Notes: generated from the sequence alone by a model not told the origin. Shown: positions 32,218 through 44,760, numbered from the stretch's first letter. The stretch: 64,000 nt of DNA from Brachionus manjavacas (GCA_019054805.1 JAHQIY010000003.1:4898001-4962000), one strand, 5' to 3'. Numbers and translations: made by a program.

Positions 32218-33124
32218 TCTGGCTATCTGTTCACCGAAGTGTTGTATTCTAAATTAATTGACGAAGAGGGTTTAATAGACACCGAAATATTTATAAAATA
32301 ATTTTTTCCAAAAAGCTAGATTTTACAAAAATACTAGAACAAATTTTAAATATATTTTCATAATTATCTTGATTCTTTGCAATATAATGTTAACCAAGCG
32401 AGGAAGATTTTTTAAATATGAATATTGAGCTAAATTAGTGTGATTTATAAAAATAAATTGAAAATTCTTAGAAAAAACAAATATTTCGATTAAAGCATTC
32501 AAAAAACAAAGGTTTTATTTAGAAAAAATAATAATGACCAAAAAAAATCATCAAAAAATATTTTTCTATACTTAATATGGATCGAAAATTATGTTTTTTT
32601 TTACTTATAAATTGTAATATAGAATTCAAATAAGTTTTTGACAGATGCTTATTAAAAAACAGAACTAAAGTATGCTAATGAATCTGTTTATTTCAGAGAA
32701 ATCACCCATATATTCCTTAGAAAATGTGAAATTTGACGGAAAAGGCGAGTTTTTACCATTAGAAGAACTAAAAAATACGGTAAAAAAAGAAAAATTAATT
32801 CTTAAAAAAATTTAAACTTTTTGATGGATATGAGCAAGCTGCACCACGAATTTCATTAAAACATCACAAATTCATTTAAATACTTATAATATTACTTTTT
32901 AATTAAAAAATAACTCAAAAAGAATATTAATCTTTTCAAAACTAAATATACTTCCAAAATGGAGTGTCTATTGACAAACCATGTTACAATATAATGATGT
33001 TTTGAGACACAATGTTTCCAAAATTAAATATGTTGCAAAAGTTTTGGATTTTTTTTTTCAAATCAATTGTTGTATTAAGTTGAAAATGATGTGTGAAACT
33101 CGGTACAAAAAATTTTTTTTGAAA
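32218..33124. other. Spacer upstream of CHTOP with an orphan open frame
   Basis: AT-rich spacer. Its only notable content is the 47-codon plus-strand frame at 32672-32815. From 32820 to 33124 I see nothing until the (TAA)n tail of the CR1-type LINE. Confidence 0.4.
32672..32815 (+). CDS. Orphan exon or small open frame
   Basis: An ATG-initiated 47-codon frame. Its middle reads SPIYSLENVKFDGKGEFLPL then EELKN, with balanced composition unlike the surrounding A/T noise. A TTTATTTCAG acceptor-like site lies within it (ending near 32696) and a GGTAAAAA donor-like site near 32779, so it may be an internal exon of about 83 bp. No partner exon was found nearby and no family is recognised. It may be a relic of a lost gene. 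Confidence 0.3.
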   Translation: MLMNLFISEKSPIYSLENVKFDGKGEFLPLEELKNTVKKEKLILKKI

Positions 33125-33129
33125 AATTA

Positions 33130-36100
33130 GAGAAGGGATTTTAATAATAATAATAATATATATAAGCTACAGCAAGACTAGCTTGCGGAGGTGGCCTACT
33201 AGGAGGTCACCTATGGTAGCTCCTTGCACATTACACATAGAAAGTACTGCAAAAAGAAAAACTGTTTAAATTTATCTTTTTGGTCAAAATAAGAGTAAAG
33301 ATAGAAAAAATTGTAAAAATAAAACTTTTTATAAATTTTATAAATATGTTGCTGTTCATGATTGTTAACTGGACCGGAAGGCATCGTATCGGTTCTTGAA
33401 CTTGTTGATCGAGTCGGCGTCTATGACTGTAGCTGGCAAGGCGTTCCACTCGTTGACTATCCTGTTGGTGAATGTTTTTGTCCTTTGAAGACATTTGGTA
33501 GAGGCCTGGCAGGACGGTCTTCTCGCATGACCTCTGGTACATCCGGAAGGTCCGGGTTGGGAAAGTGAACTTGCGGGAACCGGGGGGTTCACCCAGCTCA
33601 CATCGTTGATGCCTTTGGCGAGTTTGAACATCTGGATCAAGTCTCCACGTACACGGCGCTCATGAAGGGGAGTTAGTCTAAGGATGGCAAGACGGTCTTC
33701 GTCGCGCCAGTTTCTAATGCGGGGAACCAGTTTGGTAGATGCTTATTAAATGATCCAGCATCTTTGCGTCTTTCTTGCCAGAGGGGACCAGACCACCGCG
33801 GCGTATTCCAGGTGGGGTCTTACGTAGGCACAATAGAAGGTCCTGCATGTATCTATGGTTCAATATCTAAATGATCTCTTCAACTGGCCGAGTATTCCTA
33901 TAGCTCTGTTTACTTGATTTTTAATATGAATAGAAAATTTCAAGTTACGTGAAAACGTGACTCCCAGATCCTTTTCTGTGTCAACGAAAGCTAGGGCACT
34001 CCTGGACTCGTCTTCCCCCATCAGCAGTTCGTATTTAGCGTAGCTGTTCTTGCCAGACCTGCGTAATTCCATCGCCTTGCTTTCTCACATTGAAGAGCAT
34101 AAGTCACGTGTTCGACCACTCAGAGAGTGCGTCGAGGTTATGTTGCAGGGTTGATAGGTCACTGCTGCTTCTTATTGTGGCAATCAGTTTACTGTCATCT
34201 GCAAATTGTTTGACAAGGTGGCTGACCGCCGCTGGCATGTCGTTGATGAAGATGACGAACAGAAGCGGACCGAAAACCTTGAGGGACACCACTGGACACA
34301 TAAATCCAGTGAGCAATGTGCTGACTCATCACTATCCGCTGACACAGTCTCCAGTAAATTAGTTACTACTGACTTCCTCAGGACAAAACTGTGTTGTTCA
34401 GGAACGAACGCTTTGTTGCTGTAGAGGTGATCCATCATGACGTCTCTTACCATGCGTTCCATCAACTTGCAGGGGTTTGATGTCAAGGAGATCGGTCTGT
34501 AGTTACCAGGGGAACTCATGCTTCCTTTCTTGAAGATGGGGCTGATCTGAGCGAGTCTCCAAGCGTTTGGGATCCTGCCGCTGGTGTACGATCTGGTGAA
34601 GATAGTGCTTAGGACCTCCTAAAAGGCATTGGCGCAATTTTTGATTACGTAAGGGTGGATACCAGCCATGCCCGGCGATTTCCTGGGGTTAAGGCGCAGT
34701 ATGTACTTGTGGCTGGCGAGAAGAAATCAATATCCATTTCATGCTGGGGACTTGCCGTGAGCTGGAGAGGCTGAAGCTTACAGACCCTGAAAAAAGATAT
34801 TTCGAACTTAAAGATGACATTTCTTACAGCTTCTTTTACCTGCCTACAGATCGAGGAATAAGCAGTCCTCAACTCAACTCGACGGTCTGATCTAATTCGA
34901 AAGTAGATTTTGTTCTTCATCCTGGTAAACACTTTGATTTTGGGGTTGAACCACTTGTGATTGGGGCGCTTGCGGGCTTTTGGCACTTGGTTGGGGATAG
35001 CCATCGAGGAGGCAGCGAAATAGGACTTGATTATCCCATCATATGCGACATCGAAGTCCTTATCTATGGGGTTGGTGCTGTCGTAAACGAGGGTACTGAA
35101 GAGCTCGTAGTTGCCACGGCGAAGGACTGGTCGGGGGGATACGACAGAAGGAGTATGACGGCCAGTGCGGAGCTGGTAATTCCAGTTAAGTGTTTCGTGC
35201 AGGCCGTCCTTCTCAGTAAAACCAAGGATTGGTCCTTGTGCTACTCGGACAACTGTGGCGGGATCGCTTGTGACCACGAGATCTAGGATATTGGTTACTA
35301 GCGTTGGAAAGAGAACGTGTTGGGTCAGAAAGTTCTTACCTAGAGTGTCCAAAAACTTCAGATGATGCTGATGCATCTGTTGATCTCAAAGTTGAGCTCT
35401 CGATCGGCGTATGGGGGCCTATAGATGTACCCAACAAGAAAAGTTTCGTCGTTGCTCTTGACGTTGCACCATATCTGCTCTATCCTAGTGTTGGACAGGA
35501 CCTCTTCGCTTACCTCAAACCTCTCTAAGTCACAGCGCAGATATATAGCTAAACCTCCTCGGGCCATTTCCCTATTCTTGCAGGAGAGCTTGTAGTTGTC
35601 CAATTTTCAATTGCTCAGGGAATTGAACCATGTCTCGGTGATGAGGATTACGTGAGGGGATTTGAGAAAGGCAGATAGAGAGTTGAATTCGTTCCATTTA
35701 TTAGCAAGAGATGTGGCATTAGTGTAAAAAAAGTTCAAAAATTTGGTTGGATTACCGTTGGATTCCTTGCTGCTTGAAGATGAGGTGTGATTAGTCGAAG
35801 GAGATCTCCCGGAACTCGTTCCACCTGTTGCCCCAATTAAATTTCTTGCCAGCTTTTGGATGACCCTGAGGTTTGACGCCGTAGCGGTGCCTTCCAACAG
35901 AATCGCTCTTACTTTCGCTGAGGAGGTCATTCCGTTTGTTTCGTTCGGTCCTTAGTTCTCGATCCAATGCTCTTTCGCTGGGGGATTTGTCTGGATTGAT
36001 GTACACATTCTTTAAGTCGTCCGTGCCCCGAAGGTTTTTGGCGTTGCGTAGCGCCGTGTGCTTGCTGGATTCCTCATTGAACTCCACCACGATCATGTTG

Positions 36101-36432
36101 AGCTCCTTTCATTGCTCTTGTTGTTCTTAATTCGCCTAAAGCGCTTAACGGCTATGAGAACCTGCGTTTGTTCACTCTGTTTTTTGCCGTTGACAATGGC
36201 ACTCCATGAAACTTACATGCCACTTGTCGGGTTCTTCTTTGCCCCAGCTAACTCGGCTTTCATTGCTTCGATTGTTTTGGACTTGTTCTTAACAACGGTC
36301 ACCAGTGCCATGATGTACTTGTGCATTTTCTCTCGGATTGCCCCAACCTTTTCGTTGCCCACGGACACACGGTCAACCTCCAGGATCTTAAGCGCTTTGT
36401 CCATTTGCTCAATAGAAGTAGACGCCGCGCCC
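33130..36432 (-). mobile_element. CR1/L2-type LINE, nearly full length, broken
   Basis: A GC-richer island of 3.3 kb in AT-rich DNA. On the reverse strand it holds, in order: an ORF1 remnant (coiled-coil start near 36404, then VYINPDKSPSERALDRELR), an APE endonuclease in shifted frames (YTNATSLANKWNE, ITETWFNS, RGGLAIYLR, YIYRPPY, then DTLGKNFLTQHV...TNILDLVVTSDP), a reverse transcriptase (NYRPISLTSNPCKLMERMV, GPLLFVIFIND, FADDSKLIATI, KDLGVTFS) and the terminal F.NRIVNEWNALP domain. Several frameshifts are present. A deletion removes the central RT blocks between SFVLRKSVVTNLLE and the GPLLF block. The 3' end is a stem-loop (AAGCTA...TAGCTT) followed by (TTA)n at 33139-33160. No RNase H domain is seen, as expected for CR1/L2. 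Confidence 0.85.
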
Positions 36433-36439
36433 GAATTAA

Positions 36440-38115
36440 TTTTGTTAATTTTTTTAAATTTTCAAAATTTGGAAACAATTTTTTTTTGAAAATGAATTTA
36501 TAATTTATATTCATTAAATGGCATTAAATGGATTAATTAATTTTTAAAAATAAAGATTTGTCGATTTTAGGTCTACGCCAACTCTAAAATTAGAGATGAA
36601 AATATTAAAATTCAATTTTATTATTAAATTGAGTTAATATAAAAGATTATATTTAAATTTCTTCGTAAAAAAATAACACTTGTTTATTAAAAAAAAACTC
36701 TAAGGCATAAATTCAATTAGACTTGGATTTTGCTGACGATCTCGCTCTATTAGATAGTAACTTATGAAGGGCTTAGTCTCAACTAAATGAAACTACCAAA
36801 CAAGCCGAGAAGGTCGGGCTCGTGGTGAAAACCGGTCCAATACAAGGACGGTTGACTGATGATCATGATACTAAATTTTTGATTTTAAAATTTTAAAATT
36901 TTTTTGGTTTGAAATAAATTAAAGGATCGCAATTCTTGAAGAAAAATTTTTTTTTTTAAATTTTCAATATTCTTATTTTTACTAAATTTAAAAAAAGGAA
37001 TTATAATCTATTTATACGGAGAATCCTCAGAAAAATTAGTTTTACCAAAGAAATTTTTCTTTTAATTTTTTGAATCAACAAAATTTAGTTAAAACTTGAT
37101 TCACCTTCTTTATATATTTGAATTTCGATTTGGAGAATATCTAAAATTCAACTCAAGTTTTTCGCTATACCTAGTAATAAAATTAGTATTGAAAACGAAA
37201 AATTGTTTTTGATTTAGTATTTAATGATTTTTAATAAGAATTTAATTATATTTGTAGATAAAATTTTGAATTTTAAGATAATTAAATTAATGTTCGAAAA
37301 TAAAATTCTAATTTTTTAAACAAAAAATTAATTTGATTTAAAAATTTTAATTAGATTTAGAAAAAAACAATTGATCAGAAAATTGAATATTTAAATTATT
37401 TAAATTTCATTTAAATTTTTAAAGATTATGATACCATTTTTCAATTTGTTCCGTTTATAACATCCTAAATTTGGAGTATGCTTCTTTTCTTATTAGTTTG
37501 TGAGTTAATATCTTGAGTTGTTGTCGTAAAATGCAGAAGCGTGAGCATCTTTAAGGTTTTGGGTAAATTTTTGATTCTATAGAAAATCTTCAATTACTTG
37601 TATAATAACTTTGCTCTACTAACTCAATTCCAACTAAAAAGATTAGAGGTGTTTTTTTTTATTTTCCAAACGGTTTCAATAAAAATAAAATGTTGAAGGG
37701 ATTCTCTTAAAATCTCTTTAATTTAGCTGATTTTAGCTTAAATGTAAAAACAAAAAAATTGAATCAATAACGCTTTTAATAAAACTTTTATTTTTTAAAT
37801 TTGATTTTTAAATTAAAAAATAATTCAAAGATAAATAATATTTAATCTAGTTATGTTAAATCAATAAAACTTTTTTGAATTTTTTTTATACAATTTTGAT
37901 ATATCAGCTTATTAGACCGTTTCTCAAAATGCTAAGAACCATTATGGTCAAACTATTTGAAATAATTTTAGCAATCGCTTTGCTTTCCATAAAATATTTT
38001 TTCGTTTGTAAAGTTCTAACAGTTTATTCTTGATCCTCATTGTCATTTGTCGAAGATTTCTGGGTTTTTTCGTTAATTCGTTTCAAACGAACTTAAAATA
38101 ATAATTCTAATTTAT
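36440..38115. other. Intergenic region with an RT relic
   Basis: AT-rich spacer between the LINE and the tropomodulin stop codon. It contains only the FADD-type relic at 36.73 kb. The rest shows no readable structure. Confidence 0.45.
36718..36855 (+). pseudogene. Reverse-transcriptase FADD-box fragment of another LINE family
   Basis: The translation reads LDFADDLALLDSNL, stop, RA, stop, SQLNETTKQAEKVGLVV. This is the catalytic FADD motif and the following helix of a non-LTR reverse transcriptase, with two in-frame stops. The wording (DFADDLALL...KVGL.V) differs from both other LINE families in this window. It lies on the plus strand, just outside the CR1-type element, and is a separate old insertion. 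Confidence 0.7.
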
Positions 38116-39415
38116 TTAATATTTTTTTATCAAAAAATGCTCACGATTGTCCCAGTTTCGCTTTATAACATCTTGAACTTTAGCTCTTGGTCCTAGTGTA
38201 TTAAAGTGTATACCAAGTCTAAGCAAAGTAGAATTCTGACTTATTGAATTAGCTATATCCATTTCAACTTTATTTCCTAGGATTTGAGCCCTCTGATTTT
38301 AATTTTAATTTAATCTTTAAATTTGAATTCTAAATCTTACTTGATTACTCATTCTTAAATCAATTAAAGTTTGATTTTTAAGAGTAGCTCTGCAAATGTC
38401 AGCAATCACAAATCCTGTCAACAAATTGGACTCTATATTTAGAGTCAGGAGGCTAGTGTTCTCCTCCAGCATTTCTACGATTGTCTAAAAGTAAAAAATA
38501 AATTTAAAAAATTTTAAATTTAAATTTTTTTTTTACTTTAGCAACAGAATCAGGCATCTCGATGTTAGCCATACTTAGATTTTTACAGTTTGTATTTGTT
38601 TTCATGGCTTCAATCACTTGCTTCATTCTTTCATGCGAAATATTCTGTCATAAATAAATTAAACAAATTAGATTTTTTACAAAATTATTTTTTTAAATAA
38701 TTAAACTTTTTTTGAATAAAAAAAATTAGTATAAAAAATAAATTCACTTTAATGTTGTTCAAATTTAGACTAGATAAAGATGAATCGTTTTCTTGAAGCT
38801 TTTTGATGCTTTCTTCGACATCAGTTTTGTTATCAGGCTCTGGTGGCACAAATTTTAGAGGCTCGGATTTGGCGGCCGCATTCCACCCACCAAAGCTTAT
38901 TCCAAGGTCACTTTTTTCAGCAGCGTGAAACTGAACTTGATTGACCAAGCCAGTGAATCCTAAAATGGCTGCTAATTCAACAATTTCGGCTTCAGAAGCG
39001 CCGCTTAAAATTTCATCCCATTCAGTTGTCACATGTTCCAATTCTTGATGTTCTTCTTCAACCGGTTTCGGAGGTGGTACCCAAACTTTACCTTTAATTT
39101 CTTTTTTGAATTCCTTGTTTTGCTCCCAATCTTTTTCATTTTTGCCTTGGTCTTCTAGATATTTGAGCAATTTTTCGCGATCATAGGGTCCGGTTGGTTT
39201 TTTTTTTGTCTGATCACGGCATCTTTCGGATGGTGGTAAGTGCGGATCCTAAAATAAAACTTTTTATTAAAAACAATTTTATTTATTCAGAGTTTATTCA
39301 CATCTGGATCGACTTCGCCAGCAAGACATTCGAGTTCTTCTTCTGTCAATTGGGAAAGTAAAGCGTCGATTTCATCAAAATCGACATCGGAAAAATCTCG
39401 TTGTTTCAGACTCAT
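38116..39415 (-). CDS. TMOD: Tropomodulin
   Basis: Tropomodulin caps actin pointed ends together with tropomyosin, in muscle and the membrane skeleton. Five exons (39415-39302, 39248-38748, 38644-38537, 38484-38341, 38292-38116), all phase 0, give 347 residues (vertebrate TMOD about 350-360). The N-terminal half has the first tropomyosin/actin site (DEIDALLSQLTEEELECL), PTGPYDREKLLKYLE, GKVWVPPPKP, and the second site (ASEAEIVELAAILGFTGLV). TDVEESIKKL and LNLNNIK start the leucine-rich-repeat half. The repeats follow in exons 2-5: NLSMANIEMPDSVA, LLTLNIESNLLTG, LIDLRMSNQ, and LGNKVEMDIANSIS then LLRLGIHFNTLGPRAK. It ends with the capping C-terminal helix. Introns are short. The phase-0 structure and complete domain order indicate a functional gene. 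Confidence 0.92.
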
Positions 39416-40055
39416 ATTCGTTTATACTCTGTTTAGAATAAAAAAGATATTTAGCTTCTGATTTATGTAAATATAAATTATCAATATTTAGATTTGAAGA
39501 ATTTTCATAAATTATCAAGGCTCAAGTTTATCTTCAAAAGACTTGGCTGGAAATTAGAATGGAATAGCTCAAGAGCCAATAATTTATTAATTCTAACTTA
39601 ATATAGAGATTTTTGTTTTCAAATGGAATTTTTATTATAATATATTCAAAAAATATGCATTGATTCTTTTAAAAGGTTATAAAAAATACTATTTTTTTGT
39701 TAGTAACATTAATTGAGGGGAAATTATGATGAGATTTGATGAAACCGCATTCAATGGTATACTTGAAATTTGAGAAAAATTTATTTTTTTTTCATATCTT
39801 TTTGTTGTTATAGAATTTAAATGATAAGTAGATATTTTTGTCTTTGAAATAATTTTGAAAACTGAATTTATGTTGAATTTTTTTTTAATTATTATTTAAT
39901 TTTTTTTGATAGTCAGAAAATTGTGTCTAAATAATTGATGACATCTATAATGCAATTTAAGCTATTTACAGATCGAGCGAACCCATTGACCTTTACAAAT
40001 TGGTTTATAGTAAAAAGGACAATTCACAAAAAAAATAATGATTAATCGATTAAAA

Positions 40056-40709
40056 TTGATAGATGAAACATTAATGAGTTAGGAATCATTTCATCTAAAC
40101 TCATCGATGAAAAATGTTTAATACATCAAAATTACTTTAATAATCAAATAATATTTTTTAATTTTTCAAATAATTTTTAAGATAACAATAAGCAAAAAAA
40201 AAAGTACATTTTCTAGTTTTTTTCTCAACTGATTCTAATTATTACAATCACTATTCAAAATCTATTTAGACGCTTGATTTAAGAGACGCTATTTAGACGC
40301 TATATTTCTCAATAGAGAGACTTTAATTTTTGGTTCTATAAGTTGCTTATTTATTTGAAAATTACTTAATAATCCTATAATTATACAAAAGTAGCTTGAG
40401 TAAATTGTAAATCAAAGAACATTGTAAGCAATCCAATTATTATTATTTATAAAAAATTTTCAAGTACCATGGATAAAATATATATAAAATATTTAAATTC
40501 ATACTTCATAAAAAAGTTTGAAAATAAAAAAAAACTGCGAAAATCTTACAAAAATATGCTTTTTTACTATTTAAGGCTATATAAACTATAATTTCAATAA
40601 TTTCAAGGTTAATCAACATGCTATTCCAGTAAATTAATGAGGAAAAAAAAATTTTATCGAATTTTCATCGATGAGTAGTGAGCAGATTCATAATGTTTCA
40701 TCAATGAAA
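40056..40709. repeat. Inverted-repeat element, about 650 bp
   Basis: The left arm (AGATGAAACATTAATGAG...CTCATCGATGAAAA) pairs with the right arm (TTTTCATCGATGAGTAGTGA...AATGTTTCATCAATG). The arms are about 50-60 bp with small gaps, and the interior is AT-rich non-coding sequence. It is probably a MITE. Confidence 0.5.
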
Positions 40710-41143
40710 GAAAGAAATTTTATCGGTTTTTCATATATTTCAATATTTTTTTATAAAAATTAAGAAAAAAAAATTGCTAACTAATATTATTAACATAAAC
40801 GGTTAAAAAATTTTAGTTTGTTGTTTCTCATCATTTAAGAATTATTTTAAATTTCTCTTTGTCGTATTGAACTACTTTTATAGCCGCGGCTTTAAAACAT
40901 GATAAAATGAAACAATTAAACTTCAAAATAAATACAAAAAATGTTGATTAAGATAAAACAAGTTTTCAGAGCAAAAACCGAAATTTTGATTCTCATTTAT
41001 CTTTTGGTCTTTAAATATAAGATTTTCTTTTTACCTATTATAATTTAATAATATAATAATAAATAATAATTACAAAATATTCAATTTGAAATGCAAAAAA
41101 ATGTCTTTTTTTGAAGAAATAACAATTGTAGCAATATATCGTT

Positions 41144-41167
41144 AAAGCCTCTAGAAACAGAGGCTTT
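41144..41167. repeat. Perfect 9-bp hairpin
   Basis: AAAGCCTCT-AGAAAC-AGAGGCTTT, followed on the plus strand by ACCCAGAAAGAA. Stem plus ACCCA plus a purine-rich AAAGAA resembles a histone mRNA 3' end, but the loop is six bases rather than four and no histone gene is nearby. Confidence 0.5.
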
Positions 41168-41954
41168 ACCCAGAAAGAACACTAGAAAAAAAATGCAAAA
41201 TCTATCTTCCGTTATGAAGTTTTCGAATTTTAGATTTAGCGGAAGAACATCTTAACCATTTTTTGAAGAAAATTCTTGGACATGCAAGCGTGCAACAGAC
41301 AAGCTTACTTGGGATGTTATTTGGCATCAGTGTGTAAAATTTTAAATTAGACTCAAAGTAGTTCCAAACAATGATTTGAACCACTCGGTTATGATCAGTC
41401 TTAGCAACGAGATTCATGACCATTCAAGCTGAGAAGCGCAAAATATACATTACGTCAATTGAGAACCAGCAAGAATTAAAATAATCGAGTACTTTTACGA
41501 AAAAATGAATAAACTTTTTTGTTTATTTTCAGTTATTAATTTTAATAATTTTTACTCAATATATGAAATCAAAATCTTTAGTAAAATTATTAATTTGTGT
41601 CATTTGATGCATAATGATAAAAATATACAAAAATATACTGTACAGGGTTCTGGATGAATCATTTAGTTAACGCTTATATTTTATTCATATGACAAATTTA
41701 TAGAAAGTATATGAGAAATTTTTCTTTCATTAACTGGCAAAATAAAAATAAAAAGGATAACAAAATTATAGAAGCTACTGACATTTTTTTTTATAATAAT
41801 AACAAACATTTTTTTATGACAAAAAGTAGCAATAAAATAATGACAAATATTTAAAAAAAAGGGGCGCAAAATTATTGAAACCAATGACAAATTTATTTAT
41901 TTCGAAAACAAAAAAAAAAACTCAAATGAAAATTAAAAAAATGAAAGAAAAAAG

Positions 41955-42512
41955 AAAACTCAAAGCAATTAAATTTGTTTTTTTGGTCGACCTCGGCCAC
42001 GTTTAGTCGAAGTGGCAGCAGCAGCTTCACACCATGCTTCTAGTTCAGCCAAGTTTATGCTTGGAGAGCCGAACTTTTTCTGTCTCAATCCAATCAAAAA
42101 AGTATTCAGTTGGGTAATCGATGGCTTTTCATACCCTTCTTTTTCCAAAGCACGCAATATTGCTTTTGATGCAGTAACACCTACGTCAAATAACCTCTCA
42201 ATTGCATCTTTTACAACTTTTGAAATACCTCGACTTGCCTTTGGGACATGAGTGTGTTCAACGTCACAAAAAAAACTGAAACGGTATCCTCTTTAATTAA
42301 AAGATACGCAGAAGAAGAACAAGAAGCATTCTCAGGAGAGCAAAAATAGAAAAATTTTAAACCTGACTTAGAGGATCGCTTGTACTTATAGGTAAAAAAG
42401 TTACCATCGTGGTGAAATGATTTAATCATACCCCTATCACTTGAATCGCTATCAAACTCAGAGAAAAATTCCTCAAGAGGTAGATTTTTAAAGAAATCAT
42501 AGATGAACTTAA
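41955..42512 (-). pseudogene. MULE-type transposase N-terminal relic with FLYWCH-like domain
   Basis: On the reverse strand, a FLYWCH-like zinc domain (FTYKYKRSSKSGLKFFYFC, then a second C and a final H-T-H) is followed, in a frame shifted by one base, by PKASRGISKVVKDAIERLF. That frame continues through GYEKPSITQLNTFL and LGE-like NLAELEAWCE to an RGRGRPKK tail. Together this is the N-terminal module of MULE transposases. The shift lies in a run of eight T (about 42270) between SVFF and the HTH zinc ligands. The catalytic DDE part is missing. The 5' side is cut where LINE-A sequence begins at about 42510. Confidence 0.65.
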
Positions 42513-44760
42513 CTTTAGGAAAGCAAACTGGCAATTCTTTAGCGAGATTTTAAATTCTCTAATAGTTAATATCACTGAAAGTCCCCTCACTATTGATCAA
42601 CTAAATGATAAAATTACAGAAAAAATCATTTATGCATCACATAAAAGTATTCCTTACCTTTCTCAGAAGATCTACAAATCCAGTCTTCCCCCGGACATTG
42701 TTAATTTAATTAAAGAACGTAGGAAAGTAAGAAGAAACTTCCAAAAAACTCGCTGTCAAAAGCTCAAGCAAAAATTTAATCAACTTACATTTGAATTAAA
42801 AGTCTCTTTAAAAAAATTCTGGAATCAAAATTGGTTTGATTTTATCGAGAAGATGGGAAAAACCCACTGACAAGTTGACCATTCTGGAAAGAAATAAATA
42901 AATTTAGATCAAAAAAAGGATCAAATTTAATCCCAAATTTGATTTTAAATGACAAGGAATTCAAAACTAATGAAGAAAAGGGAAAATGCCTTGGAGAACT
43001 CCTATCTTCAATATTTAGTCCTAATTCTGATTTAATAGATCTTGATAAAGATTTCGAAATACTTAATTCTAACTCTGAATTTTTTAGAAATTATGATCAG
43101 TGTAATTTCAATGATCCAATTTGCTTAAATGAATTAATTATAGCTGTAAAAAGATTGAAAAATGAAGCGGTACAGGATCTGACCAAATTCATAATTTGAT
43201 GCTAAAAAATTTACCAAGAAATTCATTAATAGAAATCTTAGAACTTTTTAATTTATCTCTTAGAGAAGGTAAAGTCCCGAAAGCGTGGAAAACTTCGAAC
43301 ATTACTACGATTCAAAAAAAAGCCTCTTCTTTACAAGATCCTTTAAATTATAGACCAATTAGTATAACGAGTTGTTTAGGAAAGCTCCTGGAACGCATAG
43401 TTTTTTCAAGATTATACAATTATTTGGAACAAAATTCACTCCTTATCCAGGAGCAATCTGGATTTAGGAAACACCGGCGAATATCAGATAATCTTTTCTT
43501 TTTAATTAAAAAAAAATTGTGGAATCATTTAATAGAAAAAAAAGAGTTTGCAGCCTTTTTTTTTGATATTTCTAAAGCCTTTGATAGGGTTTGGCATGAA
43601 GGTCTACTTTTTAAATTGATTAAAATGAATCCACCTCATTACTTGACTAACTGGATTAGATCCCTTTTAGATAGTAAGACATTTAAGGTAAATGTGAATG
43701 ATCATCTGAGCGAAGAATATCAAATAACTTCAGGTGTTCCTCAAGGCTCAGTAATTAGTCCTTTTTTATTTAGTATATATATTAATGACATCTCAAAAAG
43801 AAACAAAACAAATAATGAATACTCTCTGCTTTTCGCAGATGATCTAGTTACATTCTTCATTTATAACAAAAAAGGGAACCTAGAAAATAGGATTAATAAA
43901 TACACCAACGAACTAGAACAATGGCTTATTAAATGGAAAATGAAGATATCAGTTGAAAAGTCGTGTTCAGTAGTCTTTTCTAGGTACAAAAAAGAGGGTG
44001 ATAATCTAAACTTAAAAATCTATGGAAACAGAATAGTGAGCCAAAAAGAAATCAAGTTTCTTGGTATAAAATTTGATTCTAAATTAAATTTTATTATATT
44101 AGTGGACGAAATTAAAGAACGCTGCAACAAAAGGCTAAATATTATTAAGATATTGTCAAACAAAAAATGGGGTCTCAATCAAAACACACTAGGAAATTTA
44201 TATAAATCTTTAGTCGGATCGATTTTAGACATTTCTTTTCCTTGCTTGAATTCATTTTCAGAAAATAATATCAAAAAACTACAAGCAATTCAGAATACAG
44301 CAGTCAGATCTATTATCAAGTTAAAATATGATACTCCTTCCAACATGTTGCATCATGAGGCTTTTAATAAACTTAAATTACTAACAGTCTCAAATCGGCT
44401 TTGTGAGTTGAGTGAGAGATATGTTGGGACAGGACTGAGCCATTCTATTCCATTGGTTATTAGACTGGTGGAGGAATACAAAGAAGGTTTCGAATCAAGA
44501 TTTATTGAATACCAAACTCCATTGTGTTATTGCTACCTTAAAATTTCTTCTTTTTTCCCTTAACAATCAATTTTTTAAAAATACGTATCCTTTAACTCTC
44601 TAGTTCAATTTCATTAATTTTCCTCTATTTTAAACCATTTTATTACATTTTATTTTTTTAAATTTTATCTATCTTATTTAACTTTATTTTATTTTGATTT
44701 TTTATTTTAATCTGAAGGAGCTTTTGCTCGGTCCAGAAAACAAATAAAAAAAAATAAAAA
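42512..44760 (+). mobile_element. LINE-A, 5'-truncated, with reverse transcriptase
   Basis: This is the longest member of the LINE family whose 3' ends are scattered through the window. It begins inside the linker before the RT (NWQFFSEIL..., LPPDIVNLIKERRKVRR) and lacks the endonuclease. Two frameshifts (about 42866 and 43175) and stops precede a long intact frame at 43196-44563 (455 residues). That frame has NYRPISITSCLGKLLERIV, FFFDISKAFDRVWHEGL, SGVPQGSVISPFLFSIYIND, the catalytic FADDLVTFF and KFLGIKFD. There is no RNase H domain. The 3' UTR ends with the hairpin motif CTGAAGGAGCTTTTGCTCGG and an A-rich tail. It abuts the MULE relic. It is a Jockey/CR1-like non-LTR element; the clade is uncertain. 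Confidence 0.8.

Larger units (their letters stand above)
39416..41950. other. Intergenic region with inverted repeat
   Basis: A 2.5-kb AT-rich spacer upstream of tropomodulin. It contains an inverted-repeat pair (40056-40115 with 40661-40709) and a perfect hairpin at 41144-41167. A 73-codon reverse frame at 41202-41423 has a non-biased composition but no recognisable domain, so I do not call it a gene. Confidence 0.45.

Noticed and set aside
34090-36503. Many plus-strand frames of 60-143 codons
   Set aside because: They are antisense to the LINE coding region and exist because that region is GC-richer.
41202-41423. 73-codon reverse frame
   Set aside because: Ordinary composition but no recognisable domain; kept only as context for the hairpin finding.
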